DNA of 64,000 nt. Source: Methanocaldococcus bathoardescens. Its GTDB lineage: Archaea; AGJL01; Methanococci; Methanococcales; Methanocaldococcaceae. Location: assembly GCF_000739065.1 (NCBI RefSeq), contig NZ_CP009149.1, positions 1,116,001 to 1,180,000 of the forward strand, written 5' to 3'. The position numbers and the translations under genes were made by a program. The notes beneath the pieces were generated by a model. That model saw only the letters and a list, made by a program, of their open reading frames with translations, made no database searches and was not told the DNA's origin. Within the stretch, counting starts at the first letter, position 1, and each line of letters starts with the position of its first letter. Positions 31,999 to 40,463 of the stretch are shown here, piece by piece.

Positions 31999-32571
31999 CT
32001 ATTCTTCTTTTTGTTTTTGTTTTTTCATTTCTATATGCTTTAAAATAACCTTCTCTATATCTTCTGGTTTATCCAAAACTTCAATTCCTTCCATTCTTCT
32101 AATTTTTTCAACATTTTCAACATCAACATCTCTCATGTATAAGGTTAACTTTTTATTACCTGGCAGAATTGTTTCTATTTTTCCTTTTTTGTTATCTGGT
32201 GGGAAAATATAAACAGGAACTTTTGCTTTCATTGCTTGGGCTACTGAGTTAGTTATTAATGTATCAGCAATTCCATAAGCTATTTTTGCAGTTGTGTTTG
32301 CTGTTGCTGGAGCTACCAAAAACAAATCATACTTTCCAGTTTGTAACTTCCCGACTAAAAATGGAGCGTTTGCATTAACTTCAACTCTTAAATCATAAAA
32401 CTCATCTTCTAAAACTTCCCAAAGTTTATACCACTTCACAACAATCTTTGCACTTTTTGATAAATATATATCTACATCCAAATTGTATTTATTTTTTAGT
32501 TTCTTCATTATTTCAACAACTTCTGGTAGTTTATCCCCACATCCAGTTATTCCCCATGCAATTTTTAGCAT
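31999..32571 (-). CDS. Archaeoflavoprotein (AfpA-like)
   Basis: 190 residues of flavoprotein fold: start W-G-I-T-G-C-G-D and D-L-F-L-V-A-P-A-T-A-N-T-T-A-K-I-A-Y-G-I-A-D, the phosphopantothenoylcysteine-decarboxylase-like FMN-binding pattern. AfpA of Archaeoglobus receives electrons and passes them to an iron-sulfur flavoprotein, and here the next gene upstream (12 bases) encodes exactly such a protein. A lysine/glutamate-rich C-terminal tail follows. Confidence 0.8.
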   Translation of the reverse strand: MLKIAWGITGCGDKLPEVVEIMKKLKNKYNLDVDIYLSKSAKIVVKWYKLWEVLEDEFYDLRVEVNANAPFLVGKLQTGKYDLFLVAPATANTTAKIAYGIADTLITNSVAQAMKAKVPVYIFPPDNKKGKIETILPGNKKLTLYMRDVDVENVEKIRRMEGIEVLDKPEDIEKVILKHIEMKKQKQKEE

Positions 32572-32582
32572 ACTCTCCCTCT

Positions 32583-33200
32583 TTATTTATGATATTTAGT
32601 TATTTTAATCCTTTTTTTTTCTTTTAAAACCTCATAAAACCTATTAAGTGTCTTTCTCAAAACTCTCAATCCTTCTTCATCCTCTTCAATTCCTTTCTTT
32701 CCTTTATCCTTTGACCAAAAAGTAGCTCCTAAGTTTGCTCCAAAAGAACCTCCCCCAACTGGAATCATCTCATTTATTATGTAGAAATCATGTATTGTTC
32801 TTAGAGCAATCTCTTGCCCTCCATTTCTATCCCCACCAATAGCAATACCCATTCCAACTTTTCCTCTCAAAACTTTTGGATTTTTTGCCAATATTGCCCT
32901 ACACCTATCCATCAATGTCTTTAACTGTCCAGTAACATTTCCTTGATAAACTGGAGTTCCTATTATAACTCCATCAGCCCAGATAAGGTTTTCATAAACC
33001 TCTTCCATGTCATCTTTATGTATGCATCCCTCTTTTTTCTTTACGCAGTAATCGCAATGGATGCAAAAATTGATAGTTTTTCTGCTAACTGAAAAATATC
33101 TCACTTCTGCCCCCTTATCTTTCAAATATTCTAAGGCATAATTTACTGCAAAATGAGTTCCCTGCAATCTTGGACTTCCGCTAATTCCAAAGACCTTCAT
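32583..33200 (-). CDS. Iron-sulfur flavoprotein (Isf)
   Basis: 205 residues. NADPH-dependent FMN reductase-like start (G-I-S-G-S-P-R-L-Q-G-T) and the compact cluster motif C-I-H-C-D-Y-C-V-K-K-K-E-G-C (about 46-59) that defines Isf; P-V-Y-Q-G-N-V-T is the FMN phosphate region. Isf proteins reduce O2 or H2O2 and transfer electrons in methanogens. It probably works with the AfpA-like protein encoded downstream. Confidence 0.9.
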   Translation of the reverse strand: MKVFGISGSPRLQGTHFAVNYALEYLKDKGAEVRYFSVSRKTINFCIHCDYCVKKKEGCIHKDDMEEVYENLIWADGVIIGTPVYQGNVTGQLKTLMDRCRAILAKNPKVLRGKVGMGIAIGGDRNGGQEIALRTIHDFYIINEMIPVGGGSFGANLGATFWSKDKGKKGIEEDEEGLRVLRKTLNRFYEVLKEKKRIKITKYHK

Positions 33201-33219
33201 AGTTTCACCATTTATAAAT

Positions 33220-33639
33220 TTAAACTGCTTCTTTTACATATTTTTCATAAGGAATAAGCTTAAAAATAATCATTTTCCTTAGATTTCCCTCTATATCATA
33301 ATTTTCTTTGAATTCATAGCCAATGCATACAAACTGCCCAACATATTTTACTTTTCCATTTGACATGTTTTCAAATAGATGAAGCTCATAACCATCTTTT
33401 AAATGGTCTCTAATTGCCTTATTTCCCTTTTTAAACTCCATATCTCCTATTTGCCCTTCTCCACAATAATAAAAAATTCCATTTTTCCAACCATCTTCAT
33501 ATCCATACTTTTTTCCTTTATTTCCATAGAATAGCATTATTATATTGTATTTTGATGATTTGCTTATGCCACTTCTTCTATTCCCTCCGTATTTACCATG
33601 TAATTCTTTTCTTATGTAAATTTTATCTTTTTCAAACAT
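33220..33639 (-). CDS. Stand-alone SRA-like (ScoMcrA-type) modified-DNA-binding domain protein
   Basis: 139 residues. The sequence H-G-K-Y-G-G-N-R-R-S-G-I-S, F-Y-G-N-K-G-K-K-Y-G-Y-E-D-G-W and G-E-G-Q-I-G-D-M-E-F followed by G-N-K-A-I-R-D-H is the signature I know from the N-terminal SRA-like domain of modification-dependent HNH endonucleases such as ScoMcrA. No HNH or other nuclease motif follows. It has its own TATA (TTATATATAAAA near 33680) and AGGT before the ATG at 33639. It lies among oxidative-defence genes; sensing of altered bases is one idea. Confidence 0.7.
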   Translation of the reverse strand: MFEKDKIYIRKELHGKYGGNRRSGISKSSKYNIIMLFYGNKGKKYGYEDGWKNGIFYYCGEGQIGDMEFKKGNKAIRDHLKDGYELHLFENMSNGKVKYVGQFVCIGYEFKENYDIEGNLRKMIIFKLIPYEKYVKEAV

Positions 33640-33814
33640 ATTTTTACCTGTTTTCAATACCATGACAAAGTTTTTTATATATAACAACTCATTCTTTCTA
33701 TTTTTATTTTTAATTCTTTTATTTTATCCCTCCAGATAGAATAACAGTTAAAAATTCTTACGAATAAATAAAAAAAATAGTAATAAAATTAAAGATGTAA
33801 ATTGCCTATAAAAA

Positions 33815-34981
33815 CTACATATCTGCTAACTTATGCCCAAACTCATAACATTTTTTTAGATTTTCTTCTTTTGGAACAAATCTTACTGTTAAACATTCAT
33901 CATCAACTATTTCAAATCCTAAATTCTCAAATACTCTTTTAATTTTTTCAGTAGCACATTCCATCCAACCATAAGAACCAAAGGCAACTCCAATTTTATC
34001 TATTGGCCTTATACATTCCATATACGATAAAAATTTACCTACTTCAGGATATACATTTCTATTTAAAGTCGGTGAGCCAATTAGAACATATTTTGCGTCT
34101 AAAATTTCCCTCATAATTATATTCATTGGAGTTTCTGATATTCTATATAGTTTTACTTTAACACCACTATCTATTAATCCCTCAGCAATTGCGTGGGCAA
34201 TCTTTTTTGTTGAGTTATACATGGTGTCGTAAGCAATAACTGCCTTATTTTCCATTTTGTTATTTGCCCAATCAAAATATTTCCCTATTATTTCATTTGT
34301 ATATTCTTTCCAAATTATTCCATGAGATGGACAGATGAGTTCAATATCTAACTTTTTTACAGAATTTATAACATCTGAAATTAGCATCTTATAAGGCATG
34401 AGTATGTTTGCAAAATACTCTTTAGCATGTTCAAAAATTTCATCTCCAATTTCATAATCAAACCTTTCAGAACTTGCTATATGTTGTCCAAATGCATCAT
34501 TTGAGAATAAAATTTTGTCTTCTTTACAGTAAGTTAGCATATTATCTGGCCAGTGGAGCATTGGGGTTTTTATAAATTTTAAGGTTCTTTTTCCAATACT
34601 TATCTCATCTCCCGTATCTACAACAGTAAAATCCCAACCTTTTATATCATAATAATATGAGAGGTTTTCTTTTCCTTTTTCATTTGTGATAACTGTTGCT
34701 CCACTAATCTCAACTATCTTATCAACACAACCACTGTGGTCTTTTTCTACATGATTTACTACTACATAATCAATATCTTTTGGATTTATTACATTTGAGA
34801 TTCCGTTTATTAATTCATTGAACATATAATCCTTTGCAGTATCAATAAGGACATTTTCTTTATCTTTTATTAGATAAGAGTTGTAAGTTGAACCGTTTGG
34901 TGTTATGTAGCCATGGAAATTCCTAATTTCCCAATCAATTACACCAACCCAAAAGATATCTTTTTTTATTTCAACTGCCAT
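33815..34981 (-). CDS. fprA: F420H2 oxidase (A-type flavoprotein FprA), copy 1
   Basis: 388 residues. The metallo-beta-lactamase domain with the di-iron ligands H-V-E-K-D-H-S-G (about 77-84), a later H-W-P-D and S-H-G-I, is followed by a flavodoxin domain (Y-D-T-M-Y-N-S-T-K-K-I, about 250 onward). The enzyme reduces O2 to water using F420H2. The recalled homologue is MJ0732. It is in a run of oxidative-defence genes and is preceded by a DsrE-like gene. Confidence 0.93.
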   Translation of the reverse strand: MAVEIKKDIFWVGVIDWEIRNFHGYITPNGSTYNSYLIKDKENVLIDTAKDYMFNELINGISNVINPKDIDYVVVNHVEKDHSGCVDKIVEISGATVITNEKGKENLSYYYDIKGWDFTVVDTGDEISIGKRTLKFIKTPMLHWPDNMLTYCKEDKILFSNDAFGQHIASSERFDYEIGDEIFEHAKEYFANILMPYKMLISDVINSVKKLDIELICPSHGIIWKEYTNEIIGKYFDWANNKMENKAVIAYDTMYNSTKKIAHAIAEGLIDSGVKVKLYRISETPMNIIMREILDAKYVLIGSPTLNRNVYPEVGKFLSYMECIRPIDKIGVAFGSYGWMECATEKIKRVFENLGFEIVDDECLTVRFVPKEENLKKCYEFGHKLADM

Positions 34982-35022
34982 AAAATCACCTTAAAAAGAA
35001 ATTAAATTAAAAAAGAATTAAT

Positions 35023-35373
35023 TTAGAGTTCAATTACTCTATAGCCTTCATCTAAGTATTTCTTTAAGCTTATATGTCCAAATAAATCATTTTCTAACTT
35101 TAATTTTCCTTTAATTTCATCTTTGATGTTAAACATAGTTGCGCATGCTTCACAAACTACAAAATCATCTTTTAATTTTTCAAAGTGGTTTTTTAGTGGG
35201 TGATTTTCGCTTAACAAATCTTTAGCCCATAAAACTGCCTCTCCCTCTAATATAATCTTTACTTCATCCCCTTTCTCTTTCATCTCATTTGCAAACAACA
35301 ACGTGTGGAACATCACTGGCATGTTAGGTTTATCTTTATTAGAATATGAAAAAATTAAGAATGCAACTTTCAT
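35023..35373 (-). CDS. DsrE-like small protein
   Basis: 116 residues: V-A-F-L-I-F-S-Y-S-N, L-L-F-A-N-E-M-K-E-K-G-D-E-V-K-I-I-L-E-G-E-A-V and F-V-V-C-E-A-C-A-T-M-F place it in the DsrE/F superfamily with two cysteines at the usual sulfur-carrier position. It is between rubrerythrin and fprA on one transcript. The role could be sulfur or thiol transfer during oxidative stress. Confidence 0.7.
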   Translation of the reverse strand: MKVAFLIFSYSNKDKPNMPVMFHTLLFANEMKEKGDEVKIILEGEAVLWAKDLLSENHPLKNHFEKLKDDFVVCEACATMFNIKDEIKGKLKLENDLFGHISLKKYLDEGYRVIEL

Positions 35374-35396
35374 ATCCCTCCCCCAATTTAGTATTT

Positions 35397-35984
35397 TTAG
35401 TATTTTTCACATTTAACTTCAAAGTATTTCTTTGGGTGGCTACAAGATGGACATTCTTCTGGAGGCTCCTCCCCTACATGAACATATCCACATTTTCTAC
35501 AAACCCATTCTATAGGCTCATTTTTCTTAAATACAGTACCATTTTCAACTTCCTTCAACAGTTTTTTAAATCTCTCTTCATGATGTTTCTCAGCAACTGC
35601 TATAGCCCTTAATCTATCTGCAATATCTTTAAGCCCTTCTTTCTCTGCAATTTCAGCAAACTTTGGATACATCTCTGTGTGTTCAAAATGCTCTCCTTCA
35701 ATTGATGCCTTTAAATTTTCAGCAGTATTTCCTAAAACAATTGGAACTTCCACATCATCAACTTTTATTGAATTCTCATCAATATTGTATTTCTTTTTTA
35801 GTTCAGTTATTAAATAATAAAGCCATTTAGCATGTTCTCTCTCATTTTCAGCAGTTAATAAGAATATCTCTGCTATCTGCTCATACCCTTCTTGCTTTGC
35901 AATTTTTGCATAGCATGTATATCTGTTTCTTGCTAAACTCTCCCCAATATATGCTTTTATTAAATTTACAATGGTCTCTTTCAT
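35397..35984 (-). CDS. Rubrerythrin with C-terminal rubredoxin domain
   Basis: 195 residues. The ferritin-like diiron domain (E-S-L-A-R-N-R-Y, E-N-E-R-E-H-A-K-W, E-G-E-H-F-E-H-T and E-K-H-H-E-E-R-F) is followed by a rubredoxin-like C-W-type iron site (W-V-C-R-K-C-G-Y-V-H-V-G ... C-P-S-C-S-H-P-K). It is an H2O2 reductase using the rubredoxin as electron donor. It belongs to the leftward oxidative-defence operon. Confidence 0.95.
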   Translation of the reverse strand: MKETIVNLIKAYIGESLARNRYTCYAKIAKQEGYEQIAEIFLLTAENEREHAKWLYYLITELKKKYNIDENSIKVDDVEVPIVLGNTAENLKASIEGEHFEHTEMYPKFAEIAEKEGLKDIADRLRAIAVAEKHHEERFKKLLKEVENGTVFKKNEPIEWVCRKCGYVHVGEEPPEECPSCSHPKKYFEVKCEKY

Positions 35985-36010
35985 AAAATTCCCCTTATTA
36001 TTTAAGATTT

Positions 36011-36253
36011 TTATTCATTAAATACTACCCATTCATCTAATGGTTCAAAAGATTCTTTTCCAACCCTCCCCCTACAAATTGGACAAACCCAGTCATCTGG
36101 AAGTTTTTCAAATGGGGTTTTTGGCGGAATGTTTTGACTTGGGTCTCCTTTTAATGGGTCATACACCCATCCACAAACTCTACACTTATATTTTCTATAT
36201 TTTGGTTTTTCACAGGTTCCATCTAATTTGCATGCTATTTTAAGCTCTACCAT
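36011..36253 (-). CDS. Rubredoxin with N-terminal extension
   Basis: 80 residues. The rubredoxin motif [10 protein letters not shown] (about 24-33) and C-P-I-C-R-G (about 57-62) bind one iron. A 22-residue extension with two further cysteines precedes it. It is a likely electron donor to the rubrerythrin and superoxide reductase encoded nearby. The recalled homologue is MJ0735. Confidence 0.92.
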   Translation of the reverse strand: MVELKIACKLDGTCEKPKYRKYKCRVCGWVYDPLKGDPSQNIPPKTPFEKLPDDWVCPICRGRVGKESFEPLDEWVVFNE

Positions 36254-36298
36254 AGTATCACACTAAAATTTAAAAATAAAAAATTAAGAATAAGTTTA

Positions 36299-36964
36299 TT
36301 ATAACTTTTTGTAGCAGAACCACCAATCTAAGCACTCAATTTCTCCTTTTTCACATGCCTCTTTTCTCTGCTTTATCTCATCTACTGATGATGCTGGAGG
36401 AATTATAGCTTTATCTCCAATTATATCATTCTCTGGCCAGTTTGCTGGAATAGCTACTCCTTTTTCATCTGAAACTTGGAGGGCTTTAACCAATCTTACG
36501 ATTTCATCCAAGTTTCTACCAACTTCTTGTGGATAGTAGATGATAGCCCTAATTATCCCTTTATTATCTACAACAAACACAGCTCTAACTGTGTTATTTC
36601 CTTTGTATGGACTTATCATTCCTAATTTTTCTGCTAATTCTCCTCTATCATCTGCTATAACAGGGAATTCAATTTCCACATCTAATTTTTCTTTTATCCA
36701 TTCAATCCACTTTAAGTGGCTGAAAACTTGGTCTATACTTAATCCAATTAATTCAGTGTTTAGTTTTCTAAACTCATCGTATCTCTTTTGGAATCCTACA
36801 AACTCTGTTGTACAAACTGGGGTGAAGTCAGCAGGATGACTAAATAAGACAAACCACTTTCCTTTCTCTATATAATAATCTGGTAATTTAATAGTCCCAT
36901 GAGTTGTTTTAACTTCTACTTCTGGAAATTTCTCTCCAATAACTGGCATTTTTCCTTCACACAT
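36299..36964 (-). CDS. Peroxiredoxin (Prx6-type)
   Basis: 221 residues. The peroxidatic cysteine lies in [13 protein letters not shown], and a C-terminal pair in [11 protein letters not shown] matches archaeal Prx6-like thioredoxin peroxidases. It reduces H2O2 and organic peroxides. A strong GGGGGAGGG lies before the ATG at 36964, though many family members begin five residues later at 36949. Confidence 0.92.
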   Translation of the reverse strand: MCEGKMPVIGEKFPEVEVKTTHGTIKLPDYYIEKGKWFVLFSHPADFTPVCTTEFVGFQKRYDEFRKLNTELIGLSIDQVFSHLKWIEWIKEKLDVEIEFPVIADDRGELAEKLGMISPYKGNNTVRAVFVVDNKGIIRAIIYYPQEVGRNLDEIVRLVKALQVSDEKGVAIPANWPENDIIGDKAIIPPASSVDEIKQRKEACEKGEIECLDWWFCYKKL

Positions 36965-37018
36965 AACTATCCCTCCCCCATTTCATTTTTGTGAAAAAAT
37001 AAGATAAGAAGAAAAGCA

Positions 37019-37204
37019 TTAGAATCTACTCTCCTCGTTTGGTCTTCTCGCAACTAATTTTGGGTCATAACCTTGGCATCCACATTCTGGTGTGTAGCAA
37101 GTTACATCATAGAAGGTGCAAATCTCCCCACAGTTTGGACATTTCTCAGGAGGTTTTTCTGCTTCAAAGACATAACCACAGTTTGAACATTTCCACCATG
37201 TCAT
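37019..37204 (-). CDS. Rubredoxin-like four-cysteine protein
   Basis: 61 residues. [10 protein letters not shown] and C-P-N-C-G-E-I-C form a knuckle site resembling the rubredoxin domain of rubrerythrin, with extra cysteines ([10 protein letters not shown]). Probably binds iron or zinc and acts with the ferritin or peroxiredoxin genes either side. The GGTGA site lies just before the ATG. Confidence 0.8.
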   Translation of the reverse strand: MTWWKCSNCGYVFEAEKPPEKCPNCGEICTFYDVTCYTPECGCQGYDPKLVARRPNEESRF

Positions 37205-37222
37205 GTTTTCACCTATAAGGAA

Positions 37223-37739
37223 TTAAATCTTCTCAGTTGTTGGAGGAGTATATATTCTCTGTCCAAGCTCTTTATCAAGCATAAACAAGCCCCTTTTATC
37301 GTCTCCAATTAATTTTAACTTATCCAAAATTTCTGAAAAAGATGCTTCTTCCTCAACTTGTTCATTTACAAACCATTGTAGGAAATTTACTGTTGCGTAA
37401 TCCTTTTCAGAAATTGCCAAATCCATTAAATTGTTTATTGATTCAGTTATAGACTGTTCATGTTTGTATCCATCTTCGAACACTTCAATAATTGATTCCC
37501 AGTCATTTTTTGGCTCTTCTATGGCATATAATCTTACTCTTCCCCCCTCTTTCTATAACATAATTGTATATCTTCATTGCATGGTCTAATTCTTCCTGAC
37601 TTTGAACTTTAAGCCACTGGGCAAATCCCTTCAATCCGATAGATTCTGCATAGGCGGACATAGATAAATAGAGATATGCTGAATAAAATTCCTTATTTAT
37701 TTGTTTATTTAAGGCATCTAAGATATTTTCTTTAATCAT
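37223..37739 (-). pseudogene. Ferritin, frameshifted
   Basis: From ATG 37739 the frame encodes [24 protein letters not shown], a ferritin start, through E-E-L-D-H-A-M-K, then drifts after R-G-G. A G6 run (CCCCCC near 37552-37557, plus strand) has one base too many. With five Gs the protein continues [13 protein letters not shown] and ends G-Q-R-I-Y-T-P-P at 37223, about 172 residues, normal for ferritin. It would store iron and limit Fenton chemistry. This could be a real lesion, phase variation in the G tract, or a sequence error. Confidence 0.85.
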
Positions 37740-37766
37740 CAATATTCACCAAACTTGGCAATAATT

Positions 37767-38048
37767 TTATTCTTTTTCTTTCTTTTCAATTAAGCATTTA
37801 TTTGCTAATTTTATAGCTAAATCTTCTGGGTCTTTTATTGGGAAGTCATTATCAGTTAGCAATTTAACTAATTCTCCAGCCTCTATATTTCCACATGGTA
37901 AAGATAAACCACAAGGTAAAGCTTCTGCCAACTCAACTTTACTTTTTATTGGAAAAACTTTTTTGTCTTTGAAGTATTCAACTAATTTTAGTTTAAAGTC
38001 TTGAATATCCTTTAACGCTTCGTATAGTGGATGGTTTGTTGTTATCAT
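37767..38048 (-). CDS. MTH865-like EF-hand family protein
   Basis: 93 residues. The repeated motif F-P-I-K-S-K-V-E-L-A-E-A-L and F-P-I-K-D-P-E-D-L-A, with G-E-L-V-K-L-L-T-D-N-D between, matches the small MTH865 family I recall from methanogens (EF-hand-like fold). Two cysteines (P-C-G-L-S-L-P-C-G) are unusual additions. The role is unknown; it is located between rubredoxin and ferritin genes. Confidence 0.65.
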   Translation of the reverse strand: MITTNHPLYEALKDIQDFKLKLVEYFKDKKVFPIKSKVELAEALPCGLSLPCGNIEAGELVKLLTDNDFPIKDPEDLAIKLANKCLIEKKEKE

Positions 38049-38064
38049 TTACATCACCAAAATT

Positions 38065-38223
38065 TTATTCTATTTTTCTAAATGCATTTTTCCCCAAACC
38101 ACACTGTGGGCATTTGAATGTATCTGGGAGTTCTTCAAATTTTGTCCCTGGTGGGATATTTTGAGGTGGCTCCCCCACATCTTCATCATAAATCCAACCA
38201 CACATACACTGATATTTTGCCAT
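38065..38223 (-). CDS. Rubredoxin (52 residues)
   Basis: ATG at 38223 opens M-A-K-Y-Q-C-M-C-G-W-I-Y-D-E-D-V-G-E-P and the second knuckle C-P-Q-C-G-L-G-K-N-A-F to a stop at 38065-38067, an ordinary rubredoxin length. It carries electrons to rubrerythrins or superoxide reductase. I believe this corresponds to the Ptr2-activated rubredoxin of M. jannaschii, because a Ptr2-like palindrome lies upstream of its TATA box. Confidence 0.95.
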   Translation of the reverse strand: MAKYQCMCGWIYDEDVGEPPQNIPPGTKFEELPDTFKCPQCGLGKNAFRKIE

Positions 38224-38298
38224 CCATTTTCACCCATTCTTATTTTTTAATTTTTTGTGCAATATTTTTTATGTTGCTATATTATATTTATCATTAAT

Positions 38299-38313
38299 CC
38301 TACTAAATTCGTC
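38299..38313 (-). promoter_or_regulatory. Ptr2-like site upstream of the rubredoxin gene
   Basis: On the minus strand the sequence reads GACGAATTTAGTAGG. With one base of offset it matches 10 of 15 positions of the recalled Ptr2 consensus, and the TATA-like AAATATAATATAG follows by about 10 bases. I recall Ptr2 stimulating transcription of a rubredoxin gene by recruiting TBP from such a position. Confidence 0.5.
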
Positions 38314-38328
38314 AAAAAATTGGTGAGT

Positions 38329-38679
38329 TTATTCTAATTTAATCTCTTTCTCATACTCCCATATACCATGTAAGTTGCATCTCATCAAAGCTTTTAAGGT
38401 GAATTTATCATGTCCCTTTGAAGGGGCTTTTACCATTAACTTTACTTCTGGCTTCATGAATTGGGTAAAATCAACTCTTGCTAAATAAATATCTCCCATA
38501 AACAACTCAATCCATTGGATGAAATGCCCATCTTCCATAGGATGTGGAATTCCTGTTGATATTTTAACTTCAAAATATTCGTCTGCTTTAACGACTTCTG
38601 GGCATTCTATAAACGGAGTGTGCTTTTTTTCAAAATCGGTTTCCTCTTTCATTCTGTTTATTCCACAAAAATAGTTCAT
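38329..38679 (-). CDS. Superoxide reductase (neelaredoxin type)
   Basis: 116 residues with the iron ligands of SOR: E-K-K-H-T-P-F-I near the start, G-I-P-H-P-M-E-D-G-H-F-I-Q-W-I (two His) and the C-N-L-H-G-I-W motif at the C-terminus, which gives Cys and His. No N-terminal desulforedoxin domain, so it is the one-iron neelaredoxin form. It reduces superoxide using rubredoxin. The ATG at 38679 follows GGGGGAGGGG. Confidence 0.93.
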   Translation of the reverse strand: MNYFCGINRMKEETDFEKKHTPFIECPEVVKADEYFEVKISTGIPHPMEDGHFIQWIELFMGDIYLARVDFTQFMKPEVKLMVKAPSKGHDKFTLKALMRCNLHGIWEYEKEIKLE

Positions 38680-38711
38680 ATCCCCTCCCCCTTAAAATAA
38701 AATTTTGATAT

Positions 38712-39026
38712 TTAGAGTTTCTCTAAAATTTTCATTGCTTTCATAAATGCAGGCATTCCACTTGTTAATAAAACAACTCTTAAAACATCTGCAATCTCTT
38801 CTTTTGTAATACCAAGTTCTTTCATTCCACTTCTCATCTGCCTTTCTGTTGCAACTTCATCACATTTTGAAGCAACTATTCCAATAGCTATTAATTTTTG
38901 AGTCTTATAATCTAAAACTTTCCCTGTGAAAGCTGCTTCATTTAATTTAACAATTGCTTCATACAAATCTGGATATTTTTCTTTAACTGCTTTCATCCCC
39001 TCCCCAAAGAAAACTTCATTTTTCAT
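38712..39026 (-). CDS. Carboxymuconolactone decarboxylase/AhpD-like protein
   Basis: 104 residues, the all-helical CMD fold (A-A-F-T-G-K-V-L-D-Y-K-T-Q-K-L-I-A-I-G). The AhpD thiol motif C-x2-C-x3-H is degenerate: only the first cysteine remains (S-K-C-D-E-V-A-T). A disulfide mechanism is therefore unlikely. It adjoins superoxide reductase. The function is unknown. Confidence 0.75.
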   Translation of the reverse strand: MKNEVFFGEGMKAVKEKYPDLYEAIVKLNEAAFTGKVLDYKTQKLIAIGIVASKCDEVATERQMRSGMKELGITKEEIADVLRVVLLTSGMPAFMKAMKILEKL

Positions 39027-39159
39027 TTTAACACCTCAAATAATTTCTAAATTAATTTTTGTTTTTGTGGGTATATATTTTACCAAAAATCTTTTAAACC
39101 AAACTATTAAAAATAACTAAAATTAAATTGATTTCTAAAAATAAAAAAGGATGATACCA

Positions 39160-39522
39160 ATGAAGGTTAAAGAAATCATGAATAAAGACTTTATAAAAAT
39201 TTCTCCAAATGATATTGGGGGTGAAGTTGTTCAATTTCTATATAAAGAAAGAAAAAATCATGCTCCAGTTGTAGAGGATGGAAAGTTGGTTGGATGGATA
39301 ACCGCTTTAGATTTACTTGCAGGATGTAAGCATTCAAAAATTGAAGATTTAATGCTGTTTATTGATGAAATAAAAGTTTTAAAAGAAGATGATGAGATAA
39401 CCGACGAAATTATAGAAGAGATGATTAAAAATGAAGAAATTGCCTATCCTGTTGTTAATGAAAACGATGAAGTTGTAGGGACATTGAGTGTTTTTGACTT
39501 ATTAAAATATTATAAAAAATAA
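39160..39522 (+). CDS. Tandem CBS-domain protein
   Basis: 120 residues, two CBS motifs (I-M-N-K-D-F-I-K-I ... G-K-L-V-G-W-I-T-A-L-D-L and V-N-E-N-D-E-V-V-G-T-L-S-V-F-D-L). Stand-alone CBS pairs bind adenosine nucleotides and often regulate a partner. The ATG at 39160 has GGATGAT at 39149-39155; the ATG at 39151 is part of that site. It is divergent from the AhpD-like gene. Confidence 0.85.
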   Translation: MKVKEIMNKDFIKISPNDIGGEVVQFLYKERKNHAPVVEDGKLVGWITALDLLAGCKHSKIEDLMLFIDEIKVLKEDDEITDEIIEEMIKNEEIAYPVVNENDEVVGTLSVFDLLKYYKK

Positions 39523-39735
39523 TTAATCTTTTTTAAAAATTTTTTTAATTTTTTCGAAATTAGTCTATTTTTTTAAAAATTTATGCGAAAAAATGATGGA
39601 TAAAGTTATTATTTACTTTAAATTATAGGTGTTTATTATATACTTGGTTGTGTTCATAAATGGCATAAGCCATCAATAAAATGAGTTTTACAAATTATTT
39701 TGATTTTTTACAAATCATTAAGTTTTAAAGGTGAT

Positions 39736-40320
39736 ATGTTGCACATACATTTAAAATTGAATAAAGAGATGGGTGAGATTTTTAAAGAAATTATGGAGGA
39801 TAAAGAAAAGAACGATTTGCCAAATGATGATGGGTTGGTTAATGAAGTTGTTGAACATTTAAAGAAAGGGTTTAATAAAGAAAAAATGACGTTTGATGAA
39901 AAGAAATATACTGACAGAAAAATTAAAGAATATATCCCATTAGAGCTTTTTAGAGTTATGATATATATAGTAATAAAGAAAATTAAAGAACGAGGCTCTG
40001 AAATAACACTATATGAGATGGGATATGAATTTGGAAAGTTTTTAGAACCAAAAAATATTAGGGAATTAAAAACATTCTTTAGAAAAAATAATTTAGGAAT
40101 TTTGGAAATTGAAAGTAGAAAGCCATTTATTTTAAAAGTGAGAGAGTGTGCAATGTGTGGAGGTTTGGATATTAATGAACCAATCTGCCATTTTGATGCT
40201 GGGCTGATTGCAGGAGCAATGGAATGCATATTGAAAAAAACAGTTGTAGTTGATGAAATAAAATGCATGGCTCAGGGAGCTGATGCATGTTACTTTAAAA
40301 TTGAAGTTGTAAAAGATTGA
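39736..40320 (+). CDS. V4R (4-vinyl reductase) domain protein
   Basis: About 194 residues. The C-terminal V4R domain has V-R-E-C-A-M-C-G-G-L and P-I-C-H-F-D-A-G-L-I-A-G-A-M-E with a final C-M-A-Q-G-A-D-A-C-Y-F. V4R domains bind small hydrophobic ligands and may act in regulation or tetrapyrrole chemistry. The start is ATG at 39736 immediately after GGTGAT, or a TTG one codon later with better spacing. A GTTGTG element lies in its leader. Confidence 0.75.
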   Translation: MLHIHLKLNKEMGEIFKEIMEDKEKNDLPNDDGLVNEVVEHLKKGFNKEKMTFDEKKYTDRKIKEYIPLELFRVMIYIVIKKIKERGSEITLYEMGYEFGKFLEPKNIRELKTFFRKNNLGILEIESRKPFILKVRECAMCGGLDINEPICHFDAGLIAGAMECILKKTVVVDEIKCMAQGADACYFKIEVVKD

Positions 40321-40356
40321 TATTTCGAATGTGTGATTGTATGTTATATAAGTAAA

Positions 40357-40389
40357 ACGAACATCGAACCGTAAAGATAATATATATGT
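40357..40389 (+). promoter_or_regulatory. Ptr2-like palindrome and TATA box of fprA copy 2
   Basis: ACGAACATCGA (40357-40367) continues as TCGAACC, with the TATA box ATAATATATATG at 40378-40389. The centre-to-TATA spacing of about 19-20 bp is the same as at the hemerythrin and rubrerythrin genes. Confidence 0.6.
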
Positions 40390-40463
40390 AAAGTAAGATA
40401 AAAATATTGTATAAATATTGAACTAAAAATACTTCGAAAATTGGCTATTTGGTGGTGGAATAT

